A DNA stretch of 64,000 bases. Origin: Serripes groenlandicus. Lineage: Eukaryota > Mollusca > Bivalvia > Cardiida > Cardiidae. Made by a program: the position numbers and the translations under genes. How positions within the stretch are numbered: the stretch's first letter is position 1; each line of letters starts with the position of its first letter. The DNA is taken from the NCBI GenBank assembly GCA_031761405.1, contig JASEVX010000001.1, positions 109,590,726 through 109,654,725 of the forward strand. The letters are read 5' to 3'. Below, one piece after another: positions 30,901 through 41,420 of the stretch. The notes beneath the pieces are model-generated. The model was given only the letters and a program-made list of their open reading frames with translations, was not told the origin of the DNA and made no database searches.

Positions 30901-31120
30901 AACATTATATATGAGCCGTTACACGATAAAACCAACATTATATATGAGCCGTTACACGAGAAAACCAACATTATATATGAGCCGTTACACGAGAAAACCA
31001 ACATTATATATGAGCCGTTACACGAGAAAACCAACATTATATATGAGCCGGCATGCTTAGGCTGATCCGGGTCGATACTTTACGAATAGTCCACAATGTT
31101 GGTTTCTCGAGGAACGGCTC
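30901..31120. mobile_element. MITE-1 copy with tandemly expanded left terminus
   Basis: The terminal GAGCCGTTACACGAGAAAAC with 'caacattatatat' forms a 33-bp unit repeated with starts at 30913, 30946, 30979, 31012 and 31045. The fifth start leads into a shortened MITE-1 right half ('ggcatgcttaggctgatccg' to 'tctcgaggaacggctc'). Confidence 0.85.
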
Positions 31121-31246
31121 GTATATAAGCTTATAATAATGTGCTAGTGTCACAGTTCTACATTCTGCTCATCAAGCTGCATTTGTATTTATATGTTAAA
31201 CAAGAATCGTTTGCAATGTTTTTACAGTATTTCCTAATAAATATGA

Positions 31247-31465
31247 GGTAATAGTGACCGCCTCGTTGATGTCGAGGAAGATCAGGCGCGAGAGGTCGCG
31301 GGTTCGATCCCTCACCGTGTCAGACAAACTACTTTAAACTGAATGGTAGTAATTGCTTTCCCTCCTTGGCGCTCAGGGTTGTGGGGTAGGCGTTACAACT
31401 GATTGGCTGCTGTCACGGTGTGCTGGTAACTTACCCAGGAAACGCTGTGATATATGTCACAAGGT
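31247..31465 (+). repeat. tRNA-derived SINE
   Basis: The head 'gaccgcctcgttgatgtcga' and 'gaggtcgcgggttcgatccc' has A- and B-box-like blocks. The body has 'cttggcgctcagggttgtgg' and 'ctggtaacttacccaggaaa'. The tail breaks off at 'gctgtgatata' where the next repeat begins. Confidence 0.7.
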
Positions 31466-31557
31466 GAGAAAAACATGCAGCAAGTACGGGGCTCGAACCA
31501 GGGACCTCTCGCTTTCAGGGCAGGTACTCTTCCGACTGAGCTAACCGGGCCGCTTAC
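31466..31557 (-). repeat. tRNA-like SINE head, copy 1
   Basis: On the minus strand, 'gcggcccggttagctcagtc' and 'aggtccctggttcgagcccc' look like a tRNA with an A box, a TGA-type anticodon loop and a B box. A second, similar copy lies 256 bases away and both are followed by the same 'ttctcac' sequence, so they belong to a SINE family and are not working tRNA genes. Confidence 0.6.
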
Positions 31558-31721
31558 ATGAAGTCTCTCCGAATGTGTACAAGTTCAGACCTGGTTAACT
31601 GTAAATTCGTCCCCGAATTTCGGAATTCCAGTGCCAAGGATGACATAAATCGCACTGCAAGCGCTATAAGACTGACCAAACGGTGCTGTCACGGTCCCTT
31701 ATGTGCGCAAATGTCACAATG

Positions 31722-31813
31722 TGAGAACAAGATGCAGCCAGTCCGGGGCTCGAACACGGTACCTCTCGCTTTCAGGGTAAGTCCTCTACCGACTGAGCTA
31801 ACCGGGCCGCTTA
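31722..31813 (-). repeat. tRNA-like SINE head, copy 2
   Basis: The head matches the copy at 31466 ('gcggcccggttagctcagtc' on the minus strand). The B box region is changed to 'gttcgagcccc' preceded by 'taccgt', which breaks the T-stem. Confidence 0.6.
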
Positions 31814-31833
31814 TATGTAGTCTCTCCAACTGT

Positions 31834-31985
31834 GTACAAGTTCAGACCGTGACATATACTTGACATATTGTGTACAAGTTCAGACCGTGACATATACTTG
31901 ACATATTGTGTACAAGTTCAGACCGTGACATATACTTGACATATTGTGTACAAGTTCAGACCGTGACATATACTTGACATATTGT
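31834..31985. repeat. Tandem array, 38 bp x 4
   Basis: 'gtgtacaagttcagaccgtg' and 'acatatacttgacatatt' repeat exactly at starts 31834, 31872, 31910 and 31948. Confidence 0.95.
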
Positions 31986-32442
31986 TGAAAGCGGCGTACA
32001 GACACCATACAAACAAACAAATCATATTGAAATTAACATTATCAGCTGACAGGCATATATGCTTATCAATAACAAGTCTAGTTTTCAAGTCCGTTATGAT
32101 CTTTATCTGACCATGTAATACGACTGTCAGTTTTTGACATATCTGTTGAGTTATCATGCCTCGACAAACAAAGAGACCAGAGTATATCAAAGCGAGACAA
32201 AGATACATCTTAATAAAGAAGTTAATTACGCATATGAAAGAGTAAACACGCGGAGTGCATCGCCAACAAGAGTTTGCATTAAATAATATGACTTTATTGT
32301 CATAAAATGGTATTTTGCAGTCGACTTTCGTGTTGATTTAATGTTTTTGTTGATAACTTATAATACAGCACGGAATGTAGATGAATTACAAACATGGATT
32401 ATTAAATGAAGTAAGTGTTAGTTCTATTTATATATCATGCCA

Positions 32443-32672
32443 TTAACCCTTTCCCTCATACGACAATTCTGCAGCAGACGACTTTGAACGTTTTTTGTCA
32501 AAACATAGAAAATGTCTATAATTGAATGGATAACCTATGACTAAAAGTGGAAAACATTGTGTCAAAAGGAGAAATTGCACGTTTTGTGCAATTTCTTCTT
32601 TTGTCACTATGTTTTCAAAAAGCCGTCTGCTGCAGAGGCGTCAGAAAGCGTCTATATGAGGGAAAGGGTTAA
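32443..32672. mobile_element. MITE-2, full-length copy
   Basis: It begins TTAACCCTTTCCCTCATACG and ends 'tatatgagggaaagggttaa', a nearly perfect inverted pair within TTAA. The centre has 'gaaattgcacgttttgtgca'. It is among the best preserved copies. Confidence 0.85.
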
Positions 32673-32850
32673 CCTTTTCCCATATACAACAAATCATCAG
32701 TTGACAATTTTTATAATACAGACAAAATATAAACTAGTAGTAGAATACAAAATGTACATAATGACTAAATGAGTCATTGCTCATGACGAGCATTTACTTT
32801 TGTTTGTATGCGTTCAAAAAAGTCTGATGCAGATATGTCAAATTGCGTAT
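32669..32850. mobile_element. MITE-2 relic adjoining the previous copy
   Basis: 'ttaaccttttcccatataca' and 'cattgctcatgacgagcatt' remain, followed by 'aagtctgatgcagatatgtc'. Confidence 0.5.
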
Positions 32851-33318
32851 GTATTTTGATAAGTGTAAATTGTTTGAATATTTTTCATAACCTTATTGAA
32901 CATCTTAAAATCATTTCTCTGGTCCACCTCAAAATGTACAACTTGAGACAAAGTATAACCTTGTATAGAAACATAGAACAACAAAGGACCAATGTTCATT
33001 GCATAAACACATGAGTCGTATTTCGATCTCATTTTATGTGTAAGTAACTCCCACTACGGTGAACCTGTAGAAAGGTCGTACTAACTTATACCATGTACGG
33101 TGCTAATTACATAAACAATTATGTAAGTGACCCTTGTTTTATTTTTAAAAAATGGACCATCACAGTTTTGTGTGATATCTTCTTCAATTAAAATGATGGT
33201 CTCGTATTTACTAACTTTCCAAACAAAACACATGCAATTATTAGTCGTGCATATTTGCTCTGAAATGTAGAGATAGTATGCCCAGTGGTCTCTGTTGTTA
33301 GGATAGAACCGTTGGAAG

Positions 33319-33522
33319 TTAACCCGTTCCGACATACTACACATCTGAAGCAGACGAATTTGAAAACATTGAGTAAAATATGGAAAGTCTTTAGAAATGA
33401 CAGAATATTTTGGTAAACATATTTTGGCAAATGGAGAAAGCTCATTATGAGTAATTTATTATTTTGCCACAGCAAGTTTTTCAAAATTCGTCTGCTGCAG
33501 ATGCATCTGCAATTGTGGAAAG
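33319..33522. mobile_element. MITE-2 copy upstream of the methyltransferase gene
   Basis: 'gttaacccgttccgacatac', 'tctgaagcagacgaatttga', 'ctcattatgagtaatttatt' and 'attcgtctgctgcagatgca'. Confidence 0.65.
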
Positions 33523-33674
33523 CTTATTATGTGTTGAAAACGGTATTCACGTTGCTTACATGTCAAATTTCCAGCTATACAAATGAAAATAATACATCGT
33601 ATTTAATTTAGCTGAAGTTTAAACAGTGATTTGTTTTATTTATTCATGAATATCATCATTTAACTCTTTTTCAG

Positions 33675-33756
33675 ATACCTTATGCTACAACCTCCATTTG
33701 ACCGAAGCTGCACATAAAAATCGTATCAAAACCGATATAAAACACACGTGTATACA
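33675..33756 (+). other. Probable 5' UTR part of the exon
   Basis: A good acceptor 'taactctttttcag' ends at 33674. The 82 bases up to the ATG contain an in-frame TAA at 33715-33717, so translation cannot begin farther upstream on this exon. A noncoding first exon would lie upstream. Confidence 0.4.
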
Positions 33757-35244
33757 ATGGGACGTACTCTACGCCATAGCCTCATATGGATACGACGTAA
33801 CAGGCCCTCAGGGCTTGTCATGTTAATTATGATAGCGTTCATAGTGGCATATACTGTCATTATAAAGTTAGATTCCGACAGGCGAGATATACACACTCAT
33901 AAAGACAAGCTTAAAACACCACCAACTGTGCAGAATGTGTTAAAATTCCTGCAGAAAGCTCGCGGAAATATAAATGACAGTGTGTTGCCTAAATCAGGTA
34001 CAGGCCTTATACATTTTGCAGAAGGTCTAATAAAAAAACAGGCGATAGTCCCTCAGAAAATACTCGACGAATTTGCTAAAGACGTCTATAACGATCCGGA
34101 TGCAGATGCGCATACTGTTAAATACAATCTTGGTGAGGACCCGGATGATAAAAATATTGAAGATGAACCGACCGACCACGATGATAAAGACGACAAGAAG
34201 GACGATGATGTTAATAAGGATGTAACTATTGGTTTGCCCAACGAGAATGAACTTTTAATGAAAGATGCGTTAGAAAGGAATGAAGAAGAAATTGAAGCCA
34301 ACTGGGATAAGTATTTAGGTAAAGACAAAGAAAAATCTCAGAGAAAACAAAACAAAAATCAACTACATCTCAGATTCCAAGGTGTTCGTGTGGCAAAAAA
34401 GCCTGACATTCGAAAATCAATGTTTACACATTTATCAAAATATGTTCACATTTTCGACATTTTTAGTGAGAGTAAGAAAGACCGCGACTCTACCAGTAAA
34501 AATAAGTGTATTTTATTACGGACTATGCACACCGATGCACCTATATGTATTCATGACCCAACTGATGACGAAATCATATCTGGTTCCCTTGCGGAAAAGG
34601 GAACATGGGAACCAAACTATCTTTACATTACAGGTAGTATTTTAAAGCTATATCAGGATATGGTGTTTTTAGACCTTGGCTGCAATATTGGAGTATATAC
34701 GATATTAGCTGCTAAGTTAGGCCACACTGTTGTTTCTGTAGATCCATACAAGGTTAACTTGAGACTTTTGACAAAATCACTCAGTCTAGGGTCATTGAGT
34801 AACCGTGTCACATTGCTTTGGAATGCCATTTCAGATGTTCACGAGAACGTTACCGTTAATGGAATCATTGGAAATATCGGTGGCACATACGTAGAACCAA
34901 TCAAAGATGGAGATCTCGATAAAGAGGAGTTTGATTTGGCGAATACCATTGTCTTAGACGATCTGATTGACATGTTTATTGATAAAACTGTGTTCATCAA
35001 AATGGATGTCGAGGCTTTCGAGTTAAAGACACTCGAGGGTGGACCTAATTTCTTAAAGCGGATTGATGTGAGGTTCATTTTGATGGAGTGGATTGCACAT
35101 CGTCGTAGTACGACTGCCGACAAGATAATTAAATTAATGGCTGGTTACGGCCTCTATCCGCACGTAAATGCTCACCATAATACAAAACTGGAAACGGAAA
35201 ACTCTGCTTCGTGGCCTGATAACGTCATGTGGATTAAATATTAA
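33757..35244 (+). CDS. FkbM-family methyltransferase, single-pass membrane protein
   Basis: An uninterrupted frame of 495 residues. The ATG has a strong context (A at -3, G at +4) and an upstream in-frame stop. Residues 17-36 (PSGLVMLIMIAFIVAYTVII) form one membrane segment after a short Arg-rich N-terminus, as in type II proteins of the Golgi or ER. A charged spacer follows, with an Asp/Lys-rich stretch at about 127-156. The C-terminal ~200 residues carry the FkbM-type fold: VFLDLGCNIGVYTILAAKLG (303-322), which is the S-adenosylmethionine loop, VVSVDP (325-330), the strand LDDLIDMF, and FIKMDVEAFELKTLEGG (413-429), the family hallmark. FkbM proteins are SAM-dependent O-methyltransferases. 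The acceptor in this protein cannot be told; sugars or glycans are plausible for a luminal enzyme. The coding part has no introns, unlike HCCS. No neighbours share its role. Confidence 0.88.
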   Translation: MGRTLRHSLIWIRRNRPSGLVMLIMIAFIVAYTVIIKLDSDRRDIHTHKDKLKTPPTVQNVLKFLQKARGNINDSVLPKSGTGLIHFAEGLIKKQAIVPQKILDEFAKDVYNDPDADAHTVKYNLGEDPDDKNIEDEPTDHDDKDDKKDDDVNKDVTIGLPNENELLMKDALERNEEEIEANWDKYLGKDKEKSQRKQNKNQLHLRFQGVRVAKKPDIRKSMFTHLSKYVHIFDIFSESKKDRDSTSKNKCILLRTMHTDAPICIHDPTDDEIISGSLAEKGTWEPNYLYITGSILKLYQDMVFLDLGCNIGVYTILAAKLGHTVVSVDPYKVNLRLLTKSLSLGSLSNRVTLLWNAISDVHENVTVNGIIGNIGGTYVEPIKDGDLDKEEFDLANTIVLDDLIDMFIDKTVFIKMDVEAFELKTLEGGPNFLKRIDVRFILMEWIAHRRSTTADKIIKLMAGYGLYPHVNAHHNTKLETENSASWPDNVMWIKY

Positions 35245-35279
35245 AATATTGAATACACCTTATTTCTTTCTTGGTCGTC

Positions 35280-35530
35280 TTAAGTCTATCAATCGATGCG
35301 ATGCGAGTTCGAACCACAGCCCTCAGTTCGTTCTTACCGCTGATTGACCAAATTCATTGTGACTAGACTCGTTCGTCTTTCTCGAAAAGATTGAATAGTC
35401 TATGTTGGAGGGAAGCCAGTTGTCTGGGCAGAATGTAATGTTGAATAAGGGTGCGAGAAAGCCAAGAATTGTTAAATAATTAGGTTCTAGTGATATAACT
35501 GAAAACTGTTGGAAATAGAGAAAACTTAAA
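35280..35530 (+). repeat. SINE, decayed, second head type
   Basis: 'gcgagttcgaaccacagccc' is a B-box-like end of a tRNA head. The body has 'ttgaatagtctatgttggag' and 'ggtgcgagaaagccaag', shared with the SINE at 37290, and the tail is 'gtgatataactgaaaactgt'. Confidence 0.6.
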
Positions 35531-35579
35531 GCTAGTCTGGTACTCGGCATACTAAAATTGGTACGCCTGGCACGAACCA

Positions 35580-35876
35580 ACACTGAGCGTTTTCGACTTG
35601 TTTACTGGCGTAACGAGAGTAACTGGAGTTCAAAGTCGAACATATCGAGAAAGCGAACTGCGCATGCGCTTAATCTGTAATCTACTCGACTCGAACGACC
35701 CCCACTATTTGAAGGATCCAAGATGGCGACGGCTGATGCACAGAAGGTCGCCATTTTATAAACAACACAAGACTGGGGTTAGGCGTTCGTGAATGGTTAC
35801 TCGTGTCGTGTACTGCGCATGTCCAGATCTTCTACTCGAGTAACTGGATTGCATTAGCCAAAAACGCTCACTGGTG
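35580..35876. mobile_element. Possible MITE with 'ctgagcgtttt' ends
   Basis: 'cactgagcgttttcg' on the left and 'caaaaacgctcactgg' on the right form an inverted pair around ~295 CpG-rich bases. The inside has 'gtaactggagttc' and 'ctcgagtaactgg' as a second inverted pair, and two 'actgcgcatg' motifs. 'aagatggcg' near 35721 resembles a YY1 site, so a promoter function is the alternative. No clear target duplication. Confidence 0.4.
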
Positions 35877-35971
35877 GCTAGATTGGTTACCTCCCCTTTA
35901 TGTATCCCTATCGCATATATTGAAGCAAACCACTTTCGGATTTTGAAAGGTAAAACCGGTTTGGTATACAC

Positions 35972-36880
35972 GCAGGTTGTTTATATATAGCTGTTTGATG
36001 GCCACAGTATCGTTGCCTGTTAATTTTATCAAAAACAATTTTTAATATTTTTTTTTAACTATTACATCAACAATGTATATTTCCTTTAGTACGGATATTC
36101 TTTCAAAGCGACGCAAACAACAACTGCTTTGAGAAATGTCCACAAATTGTTTTGAAGAGGATACGATACCGGTCCTACACCATGTCTAAAGAGCGTCGCC
36201 TTTATCCCGAGATAATGAATGGTAGGGGCAGGTTACTCCAGAGTGTAACTAAATCATTTCTGTACGCGACACACCTTCCCATTATCACCATTATATCATG
36301 AACCCTTCCTTAACAATTTGAATTACTGCTAACCATCCTTCTGAATTCCTCAACCAGTATGATCAACTTATATTTGGACTGTTTCTTATATATATCTATG
36401 GAGTTGATTTGCTCAGAATATCGAACAAATTAGACGCATTTTGGTTTTCACGAACGTCTTGACTGATCTTGGTTTGCACTGTTCACAAATGCTGTTTAAA
36501 TTCATGCCCTGCATAAACAGTAACAGTTGTTTGAATTAATAAAAACCTCGATAAGAGTTTATGCTTAGGACCAGTGTACCAACGTAGGTGTGTATGAGAA
36601 ATTGGTTATGAGTATTTCCCAAAATGTTCTTGTTCGATACATACACTATTTGTTATTGTTATCTATAATGTCGATTCAAATTATGATAAGTAAAGCTAAA
36701 GAATGATTCACCCGTATTCAATTGAAAAGCTTACTTCACAACCGATGTAAAATTATCAGAACTTGCTTAGTGAGAATGAGTCACAATATATAAATAACAT
36801 TCAATATGTGTTGCATTATCAAAAGTATCATCTTCAGCATAGATCAAAGATTATAACGATATGCTTTTAAATGAGTATAT
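35972..36880. other. Noncoding, little seen
   Basis: AT-rich DNA. Near 36470-36490, 'ggtttgcactgttcacaaat' is a small piece of the dispersed repeat also seen near 1100. No gene. Confidence 0.35.
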
Positions 36881-36881
36881 T

Positions 36882-37055
36882 GCCGCCTCTGTGGTGTAAT
36901 GGTAGAGTCTCCCGCCTCGGTGCGGGAGGTCGCGGGTTCGATCCACTGACGGGTCATACCAAAGACTTTAAACATGCCAGTAATGTTTGGAATCCTTGGC
37001 GCTAATGGTTGCGGGGTAAGCATTACGTTTGACTGGCTGGTGTCTGGATAATTGG
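36882..37055 (+). repeat. tRNA-derived SINE with well-kept head
   Basis: 'gccgcctctgtggtgtaatg' and 'gaggtcgcgggttcgatcca' are typical A- and B-box blocks around a perfect 'cccgcctcggtgcggg' hairpin. The body follows with 'ggtcataccaaagacttt', 'gcgctaatggttgcggggta' and 'ctggctggtgtctggata'. The tail is replaced by other sequence after 37055. Confidence 0.75.
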
Positions 37056-37289
37056 ACCACTGCGCTTGAACATGGGTCGGTCCGCTCTACCGATCATGAA
37101 TCGTTCCTTTCCGTGATCTTACGGTTAGTGCTATCTATTCTTATGTTCTAAATAGTGACATTCAAGGAGTAACCGTATCTACCTACGTACTTCGAGTTCA
37201 GTGGTCCGAGAAACCTACCCAATATCTATATAAAAAAAAAGAAGTAGTATCAATCACTGTACTTGATAACACACCTATCGACGTGTTTA

Positions 37290-37562
37290 TACAGTGTAAG
37301 TCGAGTCGGTAACGACGAGAGTTATACATTCAGGGGTTGCGAGTTCGAACCCCAGCTCGGCAATAAGTTATATCAGATAATTGATTGTTACTTACTTCAT
37401 TCGTATTCAATGTATGGTCTTAATAGTCGATGTGGGAAGGTAGCCAGTTACCTGAGAAAAGTGCTGTGTAGTACAGGTGCGAGAAAGCCAGCTAACACAC
37501 GTTAGGTGATCTGCTCGCCGTGATATAACTGACATACCGCTGACAATGGCGTTAAACTTCAA
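37290..37562 (+). repeat. tRNA-derived SINE, second head type
   Basis: The head has 'taagtcgagtcggtaacgac' and 'gcgagttcgaaccccagctc'. The body 'aatgtatggtcttaatagtc' and 'ggtgcgagaaagccagctaa' leads to the common tail 'gtgatataactgacatac' and 'aatggcgttaaact'. Confidence 0.7.
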
Positions 37563-37587
37563 CCGCTATTAGTGTAAAAATAGGAAT

Positions 37588-37810
37588 CCGCCGTGGTCGA
37601 GTAGCGTCGGGATTTGAAACCGGTCGTCCCAGGTTCGATCCCCACTCCCGGCACAACGGTCATGGTGGAGTGCCCTTGGGCAAGGTACATTTTCTAGCCT
37701 AGTACTGGTTTGCTTACCCAGGGATCATGAAAATGTGAACTGTCGCCGTGATATAATTGAAACAATGTTGAAAGCGGCGTAAAACCCCAATAATAAAAAT
37801 TAAAAATAAA
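37588..37810 (+). repeat. tRNA-derived SINE, third head type
   Basis: The head 'ccgccgtggtcgagtagcgt' and 'caggttcgatccccactccc' resembles a class II (Leu/Ser-like) tRNA. The body has 'ggagtgcccttgggcaaggt' and 'gcttacccagggatcatgaa'. The tail is 'cgtgatataattgaaacaat', 'ttgaaagcggcgtaaaac' and an A-rich end. A second copy lies at 43483. Confidence 0.75.
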
Positions 37811-37976
37811 TAAAAATTGTAAAAATATAGTTATTTGTAGGTAATCTGATATTATTGTTGAATAAATCGTGACCAGCGTGTACTGAAATGTGACATGTAA
37901 ACGCCTTTTAAAGGAATACACACCAAAGCGTATATTCATATTTTAACCCTTCGCTTGACAACTGTTGATTAAGGTT

Positions 37977-38215
37977 CAACGCCGTATTCAATAAGTTTTC
38001 AGACATATCACGGCGGCCAGTTTACATACCCGTGTATATCATTGCTTTCCCATGCCAGTACTCCTCACAACAGTCTTTCCAAGCAACTGGTTTTCCAGCC
38101 ATATTGTTAGCCCATTGGTGGAAGACGATTGACGGTTGTCGTATTGTATTTTGTCAAACGTTGGACGAGCTGGGGTTCGAACTCACTACTCGAGGATTGA
38201 CAGATTGAAAATTTA
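37977..38215 (-). repeat. SINE, minus orientation
   Basis: On the minus strand a head with 'gagttcgaaccccagctcgt' leads through 'ttgacaaaatacaatacgac' and 'ggtgtg'-poor body to 'cgccgtgatatgtctgaaaa' and 'aatacggcgttgaacctt'. Related to the SINE at 240. Confidence 0.6.
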
Positions 38216-38389
38216 CCAAAATTATCTCTTTCTCCCTTTGGTACAATGTTTACAATTTTACTCAATTAGTATTCATTCAGTTATATAATATATATTATAG
38301 GCTACATCAAATTTTACAATATGTTATCCGATCTTCTTCAAACCTTTAAAGGATTAACGCATTTATAGCAGACGCGCTGATGTGTCACC

Positions 38390-39045
38390 GATCAAAGTCA
38401 AACAGTATCTGGCTTCCATAGTTGTCGATAAGTGACGATTCATCGATCAAAGTCAAACAGTATCTGGCTTCCATAGTTGTCGATAAGTGAGGAGTCACCG
38501 ATCAAAGTCAAACAGTATCTGGCTTCCATAGTTGTCGATAAGTGACGATTCATCGATCAAACTCAAACAGTATCTGGCTTCCATAGTTGTCGATAAGTGA
38601 CGAGTCACCGATCAAACTAAAAAGGTGTCTGCCGTCCATAGTTGTCGATAAGTGACGAATCACCGATCAAAGTCAAACAGTATCTGGCTTCCATAGTTTT
38701 TGATAAGTGACGAGTCACCGATCAAACTCAAACAGTGTCTGTCGTCCATAGTTGTCGATAAGTGACGAGTCATCGATCAAAATCAAACAGTATCTGGCTT
38801 CCATAGTTGCCGATAAGTGACGAGTCACCGATCAAACTAAAGAAGTGTCTGTCGTCCATAGTTGTCGATAAGTGACGAGTCATCGATCAAACTCAAACAG
38901 TACCTGGCTTCCATAGTTGTCGATAAGTGACGAGTCATCGATCAAACTCAAACAGTATCTGGCTTCCATAGTTGTCGATAAGTGACGATTCATCGATCAA
39001 ACTCAAACAGTATCTGCCGTCCATAGTTGTCGATAAGTGACGATT
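38390..39045. repeat. Tandem array, 54 bp x ~12
   Basis: The unit 'gatcaaagtcaaacagtatc', 'tggcttccatagttgtcgat', 'aagtgacgattcat' repeats with a constant 54-base step. Two variants (ggcttcc and gccgtcc/gtcgtcc in the middle) alternate irregularly. Frames over it are by-products. Confidence 0.95.
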
Positions 39046-39117
39046 GGTATCAGTGGAAGCAACAATGTTGAGCCGCTTTAAAATTGACTCGATGTGTTGT
39101 CTGTGGCTTCGATATTT

Positions 39118-39378
39118 GAGCCGTGCCACGAGAAAACCAACATTATGGTATCTGCTTAAAGTATCGACCCGGATCAGCCTAAGCATACCGTGCAGGCTAA
39201 ACCAGACGGACAATGTTCGCCTCCTGTGGATTTTCTGTTATAAGTATCATTACACGTTACCTCTATCCCCCTGAGACGGAATGCGTAGGCCCGGACTAGC
39301 CTGTGCAGACTTCGCAGGCTGATCTGGGTCGATACATAACGCAGAGTCCATAATATTGGTTTTCTCGTAGAACGGCTC
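39118..39378. mobile_element. MITE-1 copy
   Basis: It begins GAGCCGTGCCACGAGAAAAC and ends 'ttctcgtagaacggctc'. 'attt' stands just outside both ends, which supports a 4-bp target duplication. It separates the 54-bp and 66-bp arrays. Confidence 0.8.
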
Positions 39379-39410
39379 ATTTGTCGTTTCTATCTCAAAT
39401 CCATTTGTTT

Positions 39411-40195
39411 ACAGACACGGGAAACAGAGATAATGCCAAATACGTATGACTTGCGCACATTATTCATCCCTATTTCACAGACACGGGAAACAGAGATAAT
39501 GCCAAAGACGTATAACTTGCGCACAATATTCATCCCTATTTCACAGACACGGGAAACAGAGATAATGCCAAAGACGTATAACTTGCGCACATTATTCATC
39601 CCTATTTCACAGACACGGGAAACAGAGATAATGCCAAAGACGTATAACTTGCGCACAATATTCATCCCTATTTCACAGACACGGGAAACAGAGATAATGC
39701 CAAAGACGTATAACTTGCGCACAATATTCATCCCTATTTCACAGACACGGGAAACAGAGATAATGCCAAAGACGTATAACTTGCGCACATTTTTCATCCC
39801 TATTTCACAGACACGGGAAACAGAAATAATGCCAAAGACGTATGACTTGCGCACAATATTCATCCCTATTTCACAGACACGGGAAACAGAGATAATGCCA
39901 AAGACGTATAACTTGCGCACATTTTTCATCCCTATTTCACAGACACGGGAAACAGAGATAATGCCAAAGACGTATAACTTGCGCACATTTTTCATCCCTA
40001 TTTCACAGACACGGGAAACAGAAATAATGCCAAAGACGTATGACTTGCGCACAATATTCATCCCTATTTCACATACACGGGAAACAGAGATAATGCCAAA
40101 GACGTATGACTTGCGCACAATATTCATCCCTATTTCACAGACACGGGAAACAGAGATAATGCCAAAGACGTATAACTTGCGCACAATATTCATCA
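39411..40195. repeat. Tandem array, 66 bp x ~12, open on both strands
   Basis: The unit contains 'acagacacgggaaacagaga', 'taatgccaaagacgtataac', 'ttgcgcacaatattcatccc' and 'tatttc'. Because 66 is a multiple of three, a frame of 265 residues on + (22-residue repeat with EIMPKTYNLRTIFIPISQTR) and one of 268 on minus (NIVRKLYVFGIISVSRVCEI) stay open. Copies differ at only a few fixed positions. With overlapping frames on both strands and no gene context, I treat it as a minisatellite. Confidence 0.9.
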
Positions 40196-40199
40196 TTTC

Positions 40200-40789
40200 A
40201 AAATTTCAGTTGATAATTATAACAGGATAATTGTTTCTAACGCCGTTTTCTGTGTCTTAAAAACATCTTGAAATCTGCTTTTTAACGTTATTTGTTCTAC
40301 TTATTTTTCGAATTTCGCAATATAGTGTTTAAATATACTTATTTATTCTGAATTACATCGGTTCATTCAATGTAGTTTGTTGTAAAACAACGTTTGATTT
40401 GCATATTGTTCAAATATAACTTTAACGACTTCTTTTCTTTTCGTTATTTGAACTTTTATAACATCTAAAAGTGCGAAAATATGTACTTACTTTAAACTCC
40501 AGTGTTAAATCATTTCCATTTAAAATCTTTTGTTTTCGATTATTTTATAAAATTAAAACTTATGACTATTTCAAGACAAATGATTACTACCATTGCATCA
40601 GAAAAAATGCGCAAGTAATAAAAATATGTTTGCATATTATATGCATATTCCTGTATTCTTAAATTTGGAAATAATCAAAAATTTAAAATACTGAAAATTC
40701 GGTTGTCAATTATAAGTCCAGATACTGCATATTACGACCACTCCCTTTGATGTGCCCGTATGTTCGTGTTTTAAAAGAAACATGTATGA
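40200..40789. other. AT-rich spacer
   Basis: About 0.6 kb, mostly A and T, with no supported frame, repeat or RNA. Confidence 0.4.
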
Positions 40790-41070
40790 TATAATAATTT
40801 ATTATACCTCACTTTTGTCTACAATGGTAAAATCCCATTACCCGAAAAAGAGATATTTTGACTATCAGAAACATTTTTAACCTTTTTGACACGTGACCAA
40901 GAAAAATTGACTGTCAGGTCATGAGACCGCAGTGATATTTTGAATGTCATATAAGGGCAAATAACTGCTTCAATATTTTAGCTAAATCATGACGTGATTG
41001 CCTCCCTTATACACAAACAGCAGTGACGCATACAGCATACAGCAGTGACGTCATTTAATTGTGTTCGGTA

Positions 41071-41228
41071 TAATAAAATAAATATCATATGGCAGCATGT
41101 GTGACATTGATATTGTCAACCCTCGAAACAGAATGTCACCCTCGGCTTACGCCTCGGGTGACATTCTGCTCTCGGGTTGACAATATCAATGTCACACATA
41201 CTGCCATATGATATTTATATAATAAGAT
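41071..41228. repeat. Long perfect-like hairpin (fold-back element)
   Basis: Arms of about 75 bases ('aatatcatatggcagcatgt', 'gtgacattgatattgtcaac', 'cctcgaaacagaatgtcacc' against the reverse order on the right) surround a tiny loop at 'ctcggcttacgcctcgg' (about 41141-41157). Only a few mismatches are seen. It is probably a fold-back MITE or the end of a larger one that starts near 40790. Confidence 0.8.
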
Positions 41229-41420
41229 ATGTAGCGGTATAGTGATATTTATTGTGAATCCAAATTTTCCAATATTCCTCTGGATTTACGCACTTACAGA
41301 AAACGAACTGAAAGTGAATTAAAAAAAGTAAGAACATAATCTTATTAGGCATATGCTGTATTATGGTGATGCAAAATTTCATGAGGAAATTCGAATATAT
41401 TTTTAGAGGCGCGTTCTACC

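Noticed and set aside
31466..31813. Two tRNA-like sequences with TGA-type anticodon loops
   Set aside because: They are near copies of each other with common flanking sequence and a damaged T-stem in one, which fits SINE heads and not tRNA genes.
33748..33756. GTG as start of the methyltransferase frame
   Set aside because: Eukaryotic initiation favours the ATG at 33757, which has an excellent context. The GTG adds only three residues.
35710..35760. 'aagatggcg' motif as a core promoter with start codon
   Set aside because: It lies inside an inverted-repeat element and no coding exon with a donor follows; kept only as an alternative reading.
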